Source: Candidatus Aquiluna sp. UB-MaderosW2red (GTDB lineage: Bacteria; Actinomycetota; Actinomycetes; Actinomycetales; Microbacteriaceae). From it: DNA of 64,000 bases. Within the stretch, counting starts at the first letter, position 1. Each line of letters starts with the position of its first letter. The position numbers and the translations under genes were made by a program. This document shows positions 19,386 to 28,700 of this stretch, piece after piece. The stretch covers positions 1,550,001 through 1,614,000 of the forward strand of contig NZ_LT627734.1 of the NCBI RefSeq assembly GCF_900100865.1, given 5' to 3'. The notes beneath the pieces are model-generated. The model saw only the letters and a list, made by a program, of their open reading frames with translations. It was not told the DNA's origin and made no database searches.

Positions 19386-21491
19386 CTAAGCCGCAATTCC
19401 TTTTGTCGAAGCCACCACATCGGCCAACTTGCGGTTTAGAGTCTCGTAGAACACATTGAGTGGGAACTCATCATCCAGCACCAAGTTGACTACCTCCTTG
19501 AGCTCACCGGCGGTCGGCAGCTGGTCTTTGCCCTTGGCCCAATTTGATCCCGGGTGAGCAGGAACCAGGTGAGTAACAAACTCATAGGCCGCGATCCACT
19601 GAGCGAGCCTTGAGCGGTTGATGCCACCGTGGTAGAGAGCCTCAACCTCTTCGCAAAGCTCGACCATGACCGGAACCACTAGATCCCAGTCGAAAGTCAA
19701 GCGATTATCGGTCCAAGTCAATGCGCCGGCCTGGTGGAGTTTGGCGAATATGATTTGACCACCGAGCCCGTCGTAGTTGCGAACCCTACCCCCAGTGATT
19801 GGGAAGCGAAATAGCCGGTCAAATAAAATCGCGTAGCGAATGTATTTGGCTAGTGGATCGCCATCGGCATCTAAAGCAAGGGTCTCTCTAAAGGTTGTTA
19901 GATCGCAGCGTAATTCCTCTAGTGAATACATCCAAAACGGCATTCGCTGCTTGATCATGAATGGATCAAACGGTAAGTCGCCCTTGGAGTGAGTGCGGTC
20001 ATGAATCAAGTCCCACAACACAAAAGTCTCCTGCGCTAACTGCTGGTCACTGACCAAGCGCTCAGCATCGGCTGGAAGTGGCAAGTGCAAAAGCTCTTGA
20101 GCACTGGCAACAACCTTGCGGAAACGAGCCGCTTCTCGATCGCAGAATATGCCACCCCAGTGATAGGTAGCGACCTCGCGAACTGAAACGGTCTCTGGGA
20201 AAAACACAGCCGAATTGGTGTCGTAACCATTTGTGAAGCCAACAAACTCGATCGGGATGAAGGCTGGGTTAGCGTATTTGATTTCTTGTTTTGCAAGCCA
20301 ATCTGGCCAAAAGGTGTTGATCACCACCGCCTCAAGATTACGATTTGGGTTTCCGTTTTGGGTATACATCGAAAAGACTGCCAGGTGCTGGATGCCGTCC
20401 ACCCGGGCTTGATCGGGGCGGAACAGCGCCAAAGAGTCATAGAAATCTGGCACTCCAAAACCGCTCAAGCTCCAATTCTTCAAATCAGCCTCGCAAGCCG
20501 CTAGGTACTGAGCTTGGTGGCTAAACCTCGAAGCAAGTCCTTCGATTGCAATAAGAACGTCTTCGAGTAATTCTTGGGCTTTGATGTGTAATGACGCATC
20601 CAGAATCGCACCCTTCGCATCTTGCATTGGGCGAAGTTGCTCAACGGCCAAAACCAAACGCTGCCAACTCAAATCGGTAGCACTCCAATTGGGGTCTCTT
20701 TTCGAGTTCGCCAAAAGAGCAACTCGGGAGTTGGAAAGCCAGCCCGCGATGTTCAACCAAAGCTGCCGGTTGTCTAAATCGTCAATCGAGTCATCACCAA
20801 ACAAATCGGAGTCTGCCATTACGACAACTCTGCCGTCTTTGTGCCTCACCGCGACACCGAGTGCGGCACCTGCAGGTAGCGCTGTGGCGCTAGAGCGCAA
20901 GAACACCTCAGCCTCCACCGAATCAGAAACTGAGATTGTTCCAGCCCGATAAAGACAAACCTTCTTGGTCTTATAGCCAAAGTCTCCTTGCACAAGCTTG
21001 GGTATCTCGGCAATCGGCCAGCTAGCCACTTCTCTAAAGTTACGGGTCGGGTCCTGCACGGTTAAATTACTTAACTCCAAGCCAAAATGCGAGATCAGTT
21101 CATTGAAGTTATTGCCGTATTTGCGCTGCTCAGTTTCACCCAAGACCAGCAACCCGCCTCCGGCTGCAACGAAATCTTGGATGGAATCGATTTCAGATTT
21201 CAACAGCACAGGCTCTCCGTAGCCAACCGTGTTCTCCCAATCATCTAAAGAAGAGTGGGGCAAAACCAAGATGTCAATCTCTTTGAGAAGTTCTGGCGTG
21301 ATAGTTGATTTTTCATTGATGCTGACCTTAAAGCCAGCCCCAACTGCTGAAGCGGCAAGGGTTGAATAGCCAGCATCTTTGGGGTTCGCAGGATTCATCT
21401 TTGCCGCCAATAAAGGGTCGGCACTCCAAGCCTGTCGGTGTGACTGGTCGATGAGAATATGAGAATTGAGGTGCAAAATTGCCTCCGCCAT
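19386..21491 (-). CDS. DUF6421-like protein of unknown function
   Basis: 701 residues with no signal peptide or membrane segments, so cytoplasmic. Residues 1 to about 260 look like a Rossmann-like, amidotransferase-like domain: ILIDQSHRQAW, DILVLPHSSLDDWE, FVAAGGGLLVLGETEQR, GRVVVMADSDLFGDD, reminiscent of ThuA/GldG/DUF4350-type domains. The rest is alpha-helical and contains many aromatic and acidic residues: INTFWPDWLAK, ETFVLWDLIHDRTHSKGDL (His-Asp-Arg-x-His), YHGGINRSRLAQWIAAYE. I recall this long architecture as DUF6421 of actinobacteria, but am not certain. It lies directly downstream of heliorhodopsin, separated by a terminator, so it is not clearly in the same transcript. Confidence 0.65.
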   Translation of the reverse strand: MAEAILHLNSHILIDQSHRQAWSADPLLAAKMNPANPKDAGYSTLAASAVGAGFKVSINEKSTITPELLKEIDILVLPHSSLDDWENTVGYGEPVLLKSEIDSIQDFVAAGGGLLVLGETEQRKYGNNFNELISHFGLELSNLTVQDPTRNFREVASWPIAEIPKLVQGDFGYKTKKVCLYRAGTISVSDSVEAEVFLRSSATALPAGAALGVAVRHKDGRVVVMADSDLFGDDSIDDLDNRQLWLNIAGWLSNSRVALLANSKRDPNWSATDLSWQRLVLAVEQLRPMQDAKGAILDASLHIKAQELLEDVLIAIEGLASRFSHQAQYLAACEADLKNWSLSGFGVPDFYDSLALFRPDQARVDGIQHLAVFSMYTQNGNPNRNLEAVVINTFWPDWLAKQEIKYANPAFIPIEFVGFTNGYDTNSAVFFPETVSVREVATYHWGGIFCDREAARFRKVVASAQELLHLPLPADAERLVSDQQLAQETFVLWDLIHDRTHSKGDLPFDPFMIKQRMPFWMYSLEELRCDLTTFRETLALDADGDPLAKYIRYAILFDRLFRFPITGGRVRNYDGLGGQIIFAKLHQAGALTWTDNRLTFDWDLVVPVMVELCEEVEALYHGGINRSRLAQWIAAYEFVTHLVPAHPGSNWAKGKDQLPTAGELKEVVNLVLDDEFPLNVFYETLNRKLADVVASTKGIAA

Positions 21492-21595
21492 GTTATGAAC
21501 TTAAGACCCTGCAAGGTTAGCCGATTCAGGCCAAAAAAGCCCTTCGGTCAATCCCAATCGAAGCTGCGGCCGTTTTGTGTATGGCCTCACAAGCC

Positions 21596-21628
21596 AAAAC
21601 CACCCCGAGTTCTAGTCGGGGTGGTTTT
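21596..21628 (-). terminator. Strong hairpin terminator after heliorhodopsin
   Basis: A 13-bp perfect stem: AAAACCACCCCGA at 21596-21608 pairs with TCGGGGTGGTTTT at 21616-21628, with a 7-nt loop. It is 14 bp beyond the heliorhodopsin stop. On the minus strand it ends in GGTTTTGGCTT. It isolates the heliorhodopsin transcript from the DUF6421 gene. Confidence 0.88.
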
Positions 21629-21642
21629 GAGCTTTTTCGAAT

Positions 21643-22446
21643 TTAGCTGACGATCGCTGGGATAACTGCTCCGGCGAATACCTGCCATGCCAACACTGAC
21701 TTAGCAACCAAGCTCAATGTGATGTAGGTGGTCTCACCGAATAGGTAGTTCTTCCATGGGCCAATCTGCTTGTACTGGAAGGCCTGGTTGAAACCGAAGG
21801 TGTTGAAGAACAAGAACAGTGCAACCACAATCCCGTAAACAAAGCCTGGAATCTCAGATGCGTTTGTCGCACCCGGCTGCCAGATGTAAAGGATAAGAAT
21901 CAACCAAGGAACAATTCCGGTCATCGAACCCATGATGAAAGGAAGACCCTTACCATTTCCCGGAGTCTCATATTTTTCCTGAAGAGCACCGAACAGGATC
22001 ATCGATGCGTTCACTGCGAAGATCGCGATAAGCGCAGCCACGCCGTTAATTCCATTCAGCAGCGCGATCAAGAAGATCATGACCGATGAACTCAGGGAAT
22101 ACTCAACCCAGCGGAAGTAGTTGTGGTTTTTCTTTAGCCCAGCCTTATAGCGGCCGTAGAACATTGGCGAAGAAATTATGAAGTGGAAGAGTGCCGAAAG
22201 TGCCAAGAATCCAATTGCTCCAGCACCGATGTTGATGTCAAACAGTGTGACCAAATCGGTTGGTGCGGGAACTCCCGGAGGACCGGTTGGATACTCGATG
22301 GTGACTGGGAAAAGAATCTGGTTGTCCAAAAGCGTTAGTACGTAAGTCAAGCCCAATGCCTGGGCCAAGTGTAATAATCCTGCGACAACGTTGTAGCGGC
22401 GCAGCCCCTTGATATATACATCTGGTGATTTGGCTGTTTTAGCCAT
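21643..22446 (-). CDS. Heliorhodopsin
   Basis: 267 residues with seven hydrophobic helices. It is a retinal protein of the heliorhodopsin family, which inserts with its N-terminus in the cytoplasm, opposite to type-1 rhodopsins, and does not pump ions in the studied members. Helix 3 has RWVEYSLSSSVMI with counterion Glu115; helix 7 has LSLVAKSVLAWQ with retinal Lys249. The E-K distance of 134 is the same as in the prototype 48C12 (E107/K241). His26 (GLLHLAQ) and His88 (LFHFIISS) match its internal histidines, and NASMILFGALQEKY is also conserved. It has its own promoter, GAGGGAG ribosome site and terminator. Likely a light sensor or signalling partner. Confidence 0.97.
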   Translation of the reverse strand: MAKTAKSPDVYIKGLRRYNVVAGLLHLAQALGLTYVLTLLDNQILFPVTIEYPTGPPGVPAPTDLVTLFDINIGAGAIGFLALSALFHFIISSPMFYGRYKAGLKKNHNYFRWVEYSLSSSVMIFLIALLNGINGVAALIAIFAVNASMILFGALQEKYETPGNGKGLPFIMGSMTGIVPWLILILYIWQPGATNASEIPGFVYGIVVALFLFFNTFGFNQAFQYKQIGPWKNYLFGETTYITLSLVAKSVLAWQVFAGAVIPAIVS

Positions 22447-22474
22447 TTAGAACTCCCTCGTTCATTGTGTTTTT

Positions 22475-22503
22475 AGTCTAGGTCCGATAACTGCACATCA
22501 CAA
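22475..22503 (-). promoter_or_regulatory. Sigma-70 type promoter of heliorhodopsin
   Basis: Read on the minus strand: TTGTGA (-35, plus coordinates 22498-22503), a 17-bp spacer, then TAGACT (-10, 22475-22480). The heliorhodopsin ATG follows about 29 bp after the -10, with GAGGGAG six bases before it. No operator palindrome is evident around it. Confidence 0.6.
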
Positions 22504-22552
22504 AATACATTTGGTGTAATTTCTTTTTTTGTCACTGAGGCCCTCGTCCAGT

Positions 22553-25126
22553 CTAGATTTTCGCGTGGGTGCGCTCGAGTTTGGAACCCTCGACATCTAC
22601 ATCTGGCAAAATCTTGTCCAGCCACTTCGGCAGCCACCAAGCTGACTTTCCAACAACGCTCATTAGGGCCGGAACCAAAAGCAGTCGAACTAGGAAAGCA
22701 TCTATCAGAACGCCAATAGCAAGACCGAAGCCCATCGGCTTGATCATTGTGATGTGTGAGAAGGCAAAGCCACCAAAGACCGAGATCATAATAATTGCCG
22801 CTGCAATCACCACGGCGCGACCGAGGTAAATACCGGAGTCAATGGCATCCTTTGGACTTTTACCGTGAACATAGGCCTCCCGCATACCCGAGACCAAAAA
22901 CAGCTGGTAGTCCATCGCTAACCCAAACAGGATTCCGATCAATATCGTCGGTAGGAAGCTTAAAATCGGTCCGGGTTGGGCAACTCCCAGGAAGTCGCCG
23001 AGCCAACCCCATTGATAAACCGCGACAACGGCACCGAGGGTTGCGATCACCGTTAGCAGGAATCCTCCGGTCGCAATCAGTGGAACGACAAAGGATCTGA
23101 ATACCAAAATCAAAAGCAGGAACGAAAGTGCGATTACTGTTCCAAGATAAATCGGAAGCACATCCGAAAGCTTCTGCGAAATGTCAATATTCACCGCTGC
23201 AATACCGGTCACCTCAATATTTGCGTTGAGCTCCGAGGAAAATTCAGATTCTAAAGCGCGAACATCGAACACCAGTTGTTCAGTCTCTTCGCTGGTCGGG
23301 CCGAACTTTGGCACCACCACAAACATTAGTTCAAGGCCAGATTCAGAGACCCCGCCCGGTAAAACAGCAGTTGCGCCATCCAGCGAAACTAGTCGCTCGC
23401 TCACCTCGGCCTGCAGGTTTAATAGGTCGATCTCATTTAGCTCTTTTGGAACATCGACAATGGCAACCAAGCTGCCATTGGTCCCTGGACCAAAGTTGTC
23501 CGAGATCAAGGTGTACGACTTATAGGCGGTCGAGTAGCTTGGCTCCGAGCCGCCATCCGGCAAAGCCAATCTCAAGCTCAACGCTGGGATTGCCACGATA
23601 CCTAGGGTTGTGACAACGCCAAGTATCACAAGCCATGGGTGGCGATTTGCGAATACGCGCTTTTTTGGCGCATTGGCTTCTTCAAGCTGGTGAAACTTCT
23701 CGGAATCATTCTCGGCTCCAAGTTCGGCACGCTTGGCTCGCTCGGATTTGGTCAGCACCTTTTCCTTTGCGAGCCCAAGCATCGCTGGAACTAGGGTCAG
23801 GGCCACTAGCACCGCGATAACAATTGCCAACGCGCCCGCGCTTCCCATCAGACCCAAGAAACCGACTCCCGTCAGATTCAAGGCCAGAAGCGCAATAATC
23901 ACGGTGACTCCAGCAAACACCACAGCGTTACCGCTGGTGCCGTTTGCAAGGCCGATGGATTCGCGCACCTCCATGCCGGCCTTGAGTTGGCGCCGGTGTC
24001 GGTTGAGAATAAAGAGCGAGTAGTCAATCCCAACCGCGAGACCCAACATGATTCCCAAAATCGGAGTAGTGCTTGTCATCTCGACAACTGCCGAAAGGGC
24101 AAAAGTGATGGCAGCAGAAATTGCCACACCGGTAAGTGCCGCTATGACCGGTAGGCCCGCTCCGATAAATGTTCGAAGCATGATTGTAAGAACCAAAGCC
24201 GCAACGGCAAGCCCGATTATCTCGCCAATACCCAAAAGCCCATCCAGAGAGAACACCAGCGATTGGGTGAACTCAACCTGAACTCCCTCGGGAGTTCCAG
24301 CCTTGATCTTGTCTACCACGGCAGTAACGATTGGCTGCTCTAATTCTGAGAGGGGGATATCAAAGTAGATCGTCGCGATTGCTGTTCCGCCTTGAAGAGA
24401 CACGGTCCTGAACTCATTCGCGCTTTGCAGCAGAGAATCTCCAGCCAAAAGCAAAGACTCGTTGTCTGCTAGCTCCAATTTCCCTGAATCCAATTGCGCT
24501 TGACCCGCTGACAGCTCTACCTGCTGGGCAAAAATCTGATCTAGGCCCGCTTGAATCTGCGCCAAGCCGCCCTGAACGGCTTCTTGACCCGGTGCATTAG
24601 CTGCGGACATGTCGGCCAGGGTCTGCTCTAAAGCTGCCTGTTGTCCCTCTAAATCGGTTCTTGCGGCATCCAGTGCCTGCTGTCCGGCGTCAAGTTCTGC
24701 CTGTGAGGAAGCCAACTGGACCTTGCCATCTTCGATGGCAACCTTGCCGTCTTGGAGGTCAATCCGCTGAGAGTCAAGCTGGGCCTGGGTCACAAAAGGA
24801 TCCGCTGTCTCATCTACTCCTGGGAGTTTATTGACTGACTCTAAGAGGTCCGCAATTCCAGCCTTATCGGCCGCGCTGAATACGGATTCGTCTGCCTTAT
24901 GAAACACGACCTGCCCGGCACCGCGACTGGCGGATGGGAAATTCTTTTGCAAGCTTGTTGCTAGGTCCTGGGATGGAATCCCATCGATGGTCATCGCAGT
25001 TGAAAGCTGACCACCTGAGAATGCCGCTGCGGCACCCACACTCGACAACAAAATTAGCCAAACACCAATCACAGCCAAGGCATTTTTTGCAGAGAATTTT
25101 CCGAGGCGATAAAGCAGTTCAGCCAT
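22553..25126 (-). CDS. MMPL/RND-family membrane exporter
   Basis: 857 residues. The topology is that of an MMPL transporter: TM1 at about 17-37, a large extracytoplasmic domain, six TMs with GIDYSLFILNRHR (about 365), a second soluble domain and a final TM bundle with AMDYQLFLVSGMREA (about 740). Residues about 110-225 are a heptad-like stretch (repeated QxxLDxGQxxL and ELADN units), predicted coiled coil, as in other Gram-positive MMPL proteins. The family exports lipids or small amphiphiles using the proton gradient; the substrate here is unknown. Its stop is 106 bp before the heliorhodopsin ATG, with no clear terminator between. Confidence 0.93.
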   Translation of the reverse strand: MAELLYRLGKFSAKNALAVIGVWLILLSSVGAAAAFSGGQLSTAMTIDGIPSQDLATSLQKNFPSASRGAGQVVFHKADESVFSAADKAGIADLLESVNKLPGVDETADPFVTQAQLDSQRIDLQDGKVAIEDGKVQLASSQAELDAGQQALDAARTDLEGQQAALEQTLADMSAANAPGQEAVQGGLAQIQAGLDQIFAQQVELSAGQAQLDSGKLELADNESLLLAGDSLLQSANEFRTVSLQGGTAIATIYFDIPLSELEQPIVTAVVDKIKAGTPEGVQVEFTQSLVFSLDGLLGIGEIIGLAVAALVLTIMLRTFIGAGLPVIAALTGVAISAAITFALSAVVEMTSTTPILGIMLGLAVGIDYSLFILNRHRRQLKAGMEVRESIGLANGTSGNAVVFAGVTVIIALLALNLTGVGFLGLMGSAGALAIVIAVLVALTLVPAMLGLAKEKVLTKSERAKRAELGAENDSEKFHQLEEANAPKKRVFANRHPWLVILGVVTTLGIVAIPALSLRLALPDGGSEPSYSTAYKSYTLISDNFGPGTNGSLVAIVDVPKELNEIDLLNLQAEVSERLVSLDGATAVLPGGVSESGLELMFVVVPKFGPTSEETEQLVFDVRALESEFSSELNANIEVTGIAAVNIDISQKLSDVLPIYLGTVIALSFLLLILVFRSFVVPLIATGGFLLTVIATLGAVVAVYQWGWLGDFLGVAQPGPILSFLPTILIGILFGLAMDYQLFLVSGMREAYVHGKSPKDAIDSGIYLGRAVVIAAAIIMISVFGGFAFSHITMIKPMGFGLAIGVLIDAFLVRLLLVPALMSVVGKSAWWLPKWLDKILPDVDVEGSKLERTHAKI

Positions 25127-25317
25127 GATGTCCTTGTTCTTGTGATGCGCACTGAGCGCTTAATCTAAAATCGTCTAAGTTTAGGCTTCCAGTCTGAATG
25201 GGAACTGACAGGCAAACCCCTGTCAAACCAACCCCCAAACATCGAAATCTATTTCACGAACTTGGTCGAGGCTTTTTACCAAGGAGTAACGTGGGCATCG
25301 AAGGTCAGGAGAAGCTA

Positions 25318-25746
25318 ATGGCTCAGAGGCAACCCAAACTCGAATCGTTCACCCCTCAGGAGCGCGCCGCCATCAAGGAGCGCGCCAAAGAACAACAAAA
25401 GGCGAGCACCAAGGAGTCTCAAGAAGCCGAAGTACTCCTAAAGATTTCGCAGATGTCCTCAAATGACAAAGCCCTCGCACAGAAAATTCACGAGCTTGTG
25501 AAGACCTTCGCCCCCGAACTTGATGCCAAAACCTGGTACGGCATGCCCGCCTATGCAAGAGCTGGTAAAACCATATTATTTTTCCAAGACGCCGGCAAAT
25601 TCAAGGTCCGCTACGCAACCCTGGGTTTCAGCGAGCACGCTAATTTGGATGGCGGGAACATGTGGCCAAACGCCTATGCCCTAATCGACCTAGACAAGCA
25701 GACCGAGGAGCAAATTATTGGTTTGATCAAAAAGGCCATTAGCTAA
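25318..25746 (+). CDS. DUF1801 family protein
   Basis: 142 residues from the ATG at 25318, which has AGGAG six bases upstream. A GTG at 25291 with AAGGAG just before it would add nine residues and is a real alternative. The N-terminal region is a charged helix rich in Lys, Glu and Gln (FTPQERAAIKERAKEQQ). The DUF1801/YdhG-like domain follows, with TWYGMPAYARAGKTILFFQDAGKFKVRYATLGFS as its core. The function of this alpha/beta fold is not established. Its last 8 bp overlap the 3' end of the convergent hrpA gene. Confidence 0.85.
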   Translation: MAQRQPKLESFTPQERAAIKERAKEQQKASTKESQEAEVLLKISQMSSNDKALAQKIHELVKTFAPELDAKTWYGMPAYARAGKTILFFQDAGKFKVRYATLGFSEHANLDGGNMWPNAYALIDLDKQTEEQIIGLIKKAIS

Positions 25747-28700
25747 GCAGTTTCTTGATGCGCTGCAGCGATACCGGTTCGGTGGTTCCGAGGCTTTGGG
25801 CAAATAGGCTCACCCTGAATTCTTCAATCAGCCACCTTGCCTGCGCAACTGGCCCCGAGCCAGACTGGCTAAAACTTCCTCCAGCCAATTCAAAAAATGA
25901 TATTGCCTGAGATAGTTCGTATTGGGCCACGTTATCGCGCTGCGGGTTTTGTCTGAGTTTTTGAATTCGCAGCTCTATTGTTCTGAGGTAAATCTCGAGT
26001 CGAGGGAGTCTTTCAAGACCAATATCGCTCACAAACCTAGGGCTCAGCAATTCGGAAATGTGCTGCTTCTCACTTGCTAGAACTTGCAGAAAATCAAAAT
26101 CCTTTGTCTCCGAAATAGCCTTATTAGCATCCCTCAGAGCGTTAGCGATTCTGGCAGCGATTTTGACGATTTCGAATGCAAGCTCGATTGACTTGGCCTC
26201 CACCGAGTCACGAATGCCCTCAAACTCGGCCCTTGTGAAAATCAAACCCGCTTGATTTATCTTCGACAGCTCCAAAAAAGCAGCGGCTCGAATCACATCC
26301 TGCACAAAGCCACTGAGGCTCTTATAAGGCAGCGCTGCTATGGCCAATTTTTCTTGTGGGCTCAGGTGGCTTTCAATGTATTTATGGGGAGAAGAAATTG
26401 CCAGTACGACCAGCTGAACCACTGCGACTTTGTGGTGAGTGAGCTGTTCCGAGTGGGTTGAAAAGACCCGAATTGCGACAGCATCCGTATTTTCCAACAC
26501 AAGAGCGGGGAAACCTCGAACTAAATTACCGCCGTGACTCACCTCAACACTTTCGGGTAACGAATCAAAATCCCAGCCTGGGATTGCTGATCTTTCGATC
26601 GGGCTGGTGACGCTCTGGGTAGCAAGGGCGACCGCTGCCCGATTGTTGGTCGCCAAGCTGATTTGCAGCTCAGCGAGGTTTGAGCTGAGCCCGAGTTCCT
26701 TACTATTGTCATCCAGAACCGCATACTTCACGCGCAGGCCCTGGTCTATCGAGGCCAGCACAAAATCCTCGGCCTTGATGGCGACACCACTAAGTTTCTG
26801 CAGGGTTTTGGCGAGCGCCGAAGTTATGTCACCGACTGGATTGTCCGGCATTTGAGCCAGCGCCTTTTGAGCCCAGTCCTTGGCTGGGACAACATTTTTT
26901 CTGAGACTCTTTGGAAGCGATCGAATCAACTCGGTTATTAGCTCAAGTCGCATCCCCGGGACAAGCCACTCGAAGGCGGCTCTGTCAAGGCTCGCCAGGA
27001 TCGGAAGTGGCACTAAAACGCTTAGGCCATCGTCTTTGGCCCCAGGCTCGAATTTATACCGAAGTAAGAACTGCTGGCCGTTCACCAGAATGGTCTTTGG
27101 AAGATCCTGCTCGCTAGGTTCCAGAATCTCTTGTTCCAAGATGTTCGACTTAGTCATTGTCATGAGCTCTGGGGACTCAACCCTCGCCCTTTTCCACCAA
27201 CCCTCAAAGGAGCGGGTTGAAAAAACATCGAGTGGAATTCGGTTGTTATAAAAGCGAAAAACATCTTCCTCGCCCGGGGCAAGCTGCGGCGCCCTGGCTC
27301 GTTCCGCAATCGCCTCGAGCTCTATAAGTAGGTCCCTATTCTTTTTATCAAAGGGCTGAATTGAATCCCACTCCCCCATCACAAGAGCGTGCCGAATGAA
27401 TAACTCTCGGCAAAACATCGGGTCAATCTTGGAATATTGCACCTTGCGCTTGGCTATCAAGGTCAGGCCGTAGAGGATCACTCGCTCATACCCGATCACG
27501 GCGCCAAGCTTTTTTTCCCAGTGCGGTTCAGAAACATTTCGCTTGCAAAGTTCTCCAGCTAACTCCTCTGCCCATACCGGATCAATCGCCGCATTCATGC
27601 GCGCAAATAGCCTGCTGGTTTCGACCAACTCCGCGCTCATCAAAGCCTCGGGCGGCTTTCTGGCTAGCGCGGAGCCGGGGAAAATAACAAACTTTTTGCT
27701 TCCAGAACCCAAGTATTCGCTCTGAACGCGTTTTGGCTTTTGCAGCTTGCCGTTTTTGAAGACCTTTTTTTCATTCTCCTGCTTGAGGCCAATTTGGCTC
27801 AGTAGACCCGCTAGCAGAGACTTGTGAATTCCATTCGGATCGACCCTGCGCCCACCAAAATTCAGGCCTAGCTCCTTTGTCACGCTCTTTAGTTGCCGGA
27901 CCAGGTCTTGCCACTCGCGCACTCGCAAGTAGTTCAAAAACTCCGCCTTGCAGAGCCTTCTAAATGCCGAGGAAGATAGCTTGGCCTGCTGGTCCTCGAC
28001 ATGATTCCAAAGGTTAAGTAGTGATAAAAAGTCGCTTGTTGGATCGATGAAACGCGCATGCAACAGGTCTGCCTTTTCGCGCTTTTCCAAGGGTCGCTCC
28101 CTCGGATCTTGAATGGTCAGGCCGGCAACGATGATCATTACCTCACGCACCAAATTATGCCGCTTGGATTCCAGCAGCATTCTGCCAAAGCGCGGCTCGA
28201 TTGGAATTCTGGAGAGCTCTTTACCCATCTGGGTAAGCACCACATCGGCGCTTTCTTCGATAGCGCCCAGTTCTCTCAACAGCCCGAGCCCGTCCTTGAC
28301 CCCCCTTGAATCAGGCGCTTGCAAAAAAGGAAACTTGGTTATGTCACCAAGGCCAATATTTGCAGCCTGCAAGATCACAGAGGCAAGGTTGGTGCGCAAA
28401 ATCTCGGGGTCGGTGAACTCGGACCTAGATTGATAATCCTCTTGAGAATAAAGCCGAATGACTGTTCCGGGAGAGGTCCTACCTGCACGGCCGGCTCTTT
28501 GATTGGCACTGGCTTGGGAAACTGCCTCAATTGGCAAGCGTTGAACTTTAGCCCTTGGGCTATAGCGAGAGATTCTAGCGGTGCCAGCGTCAATGACGTA
28601 CTTGATGTTTGGGATGGTCAGGCTGGTCTCCGCCACGTTAGTGGCCAGAATTACCCTTCTCCTTATCCCGGCTAGCTTGCTTGGCTCAAAAACTCGATGT

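Noticed and set aside
21643-22446. Actinorhodopsin or xanthorhodopsin-type proton pump
   Set aside because: Lacks the type-1 DTE/DTK motif and has the heliorhodopsin helix-3 (WVEYSLSSS) and helix-7 (VAKSVLAWQ) motifs.
25206-25229. Hairpin GACAGG/CCTGTC upstream of the DUF1801 gene as a riboswitch or terminator
   Set aside because: Only a 6-bp stem with no T-tract or conserved riboswitch core visible.
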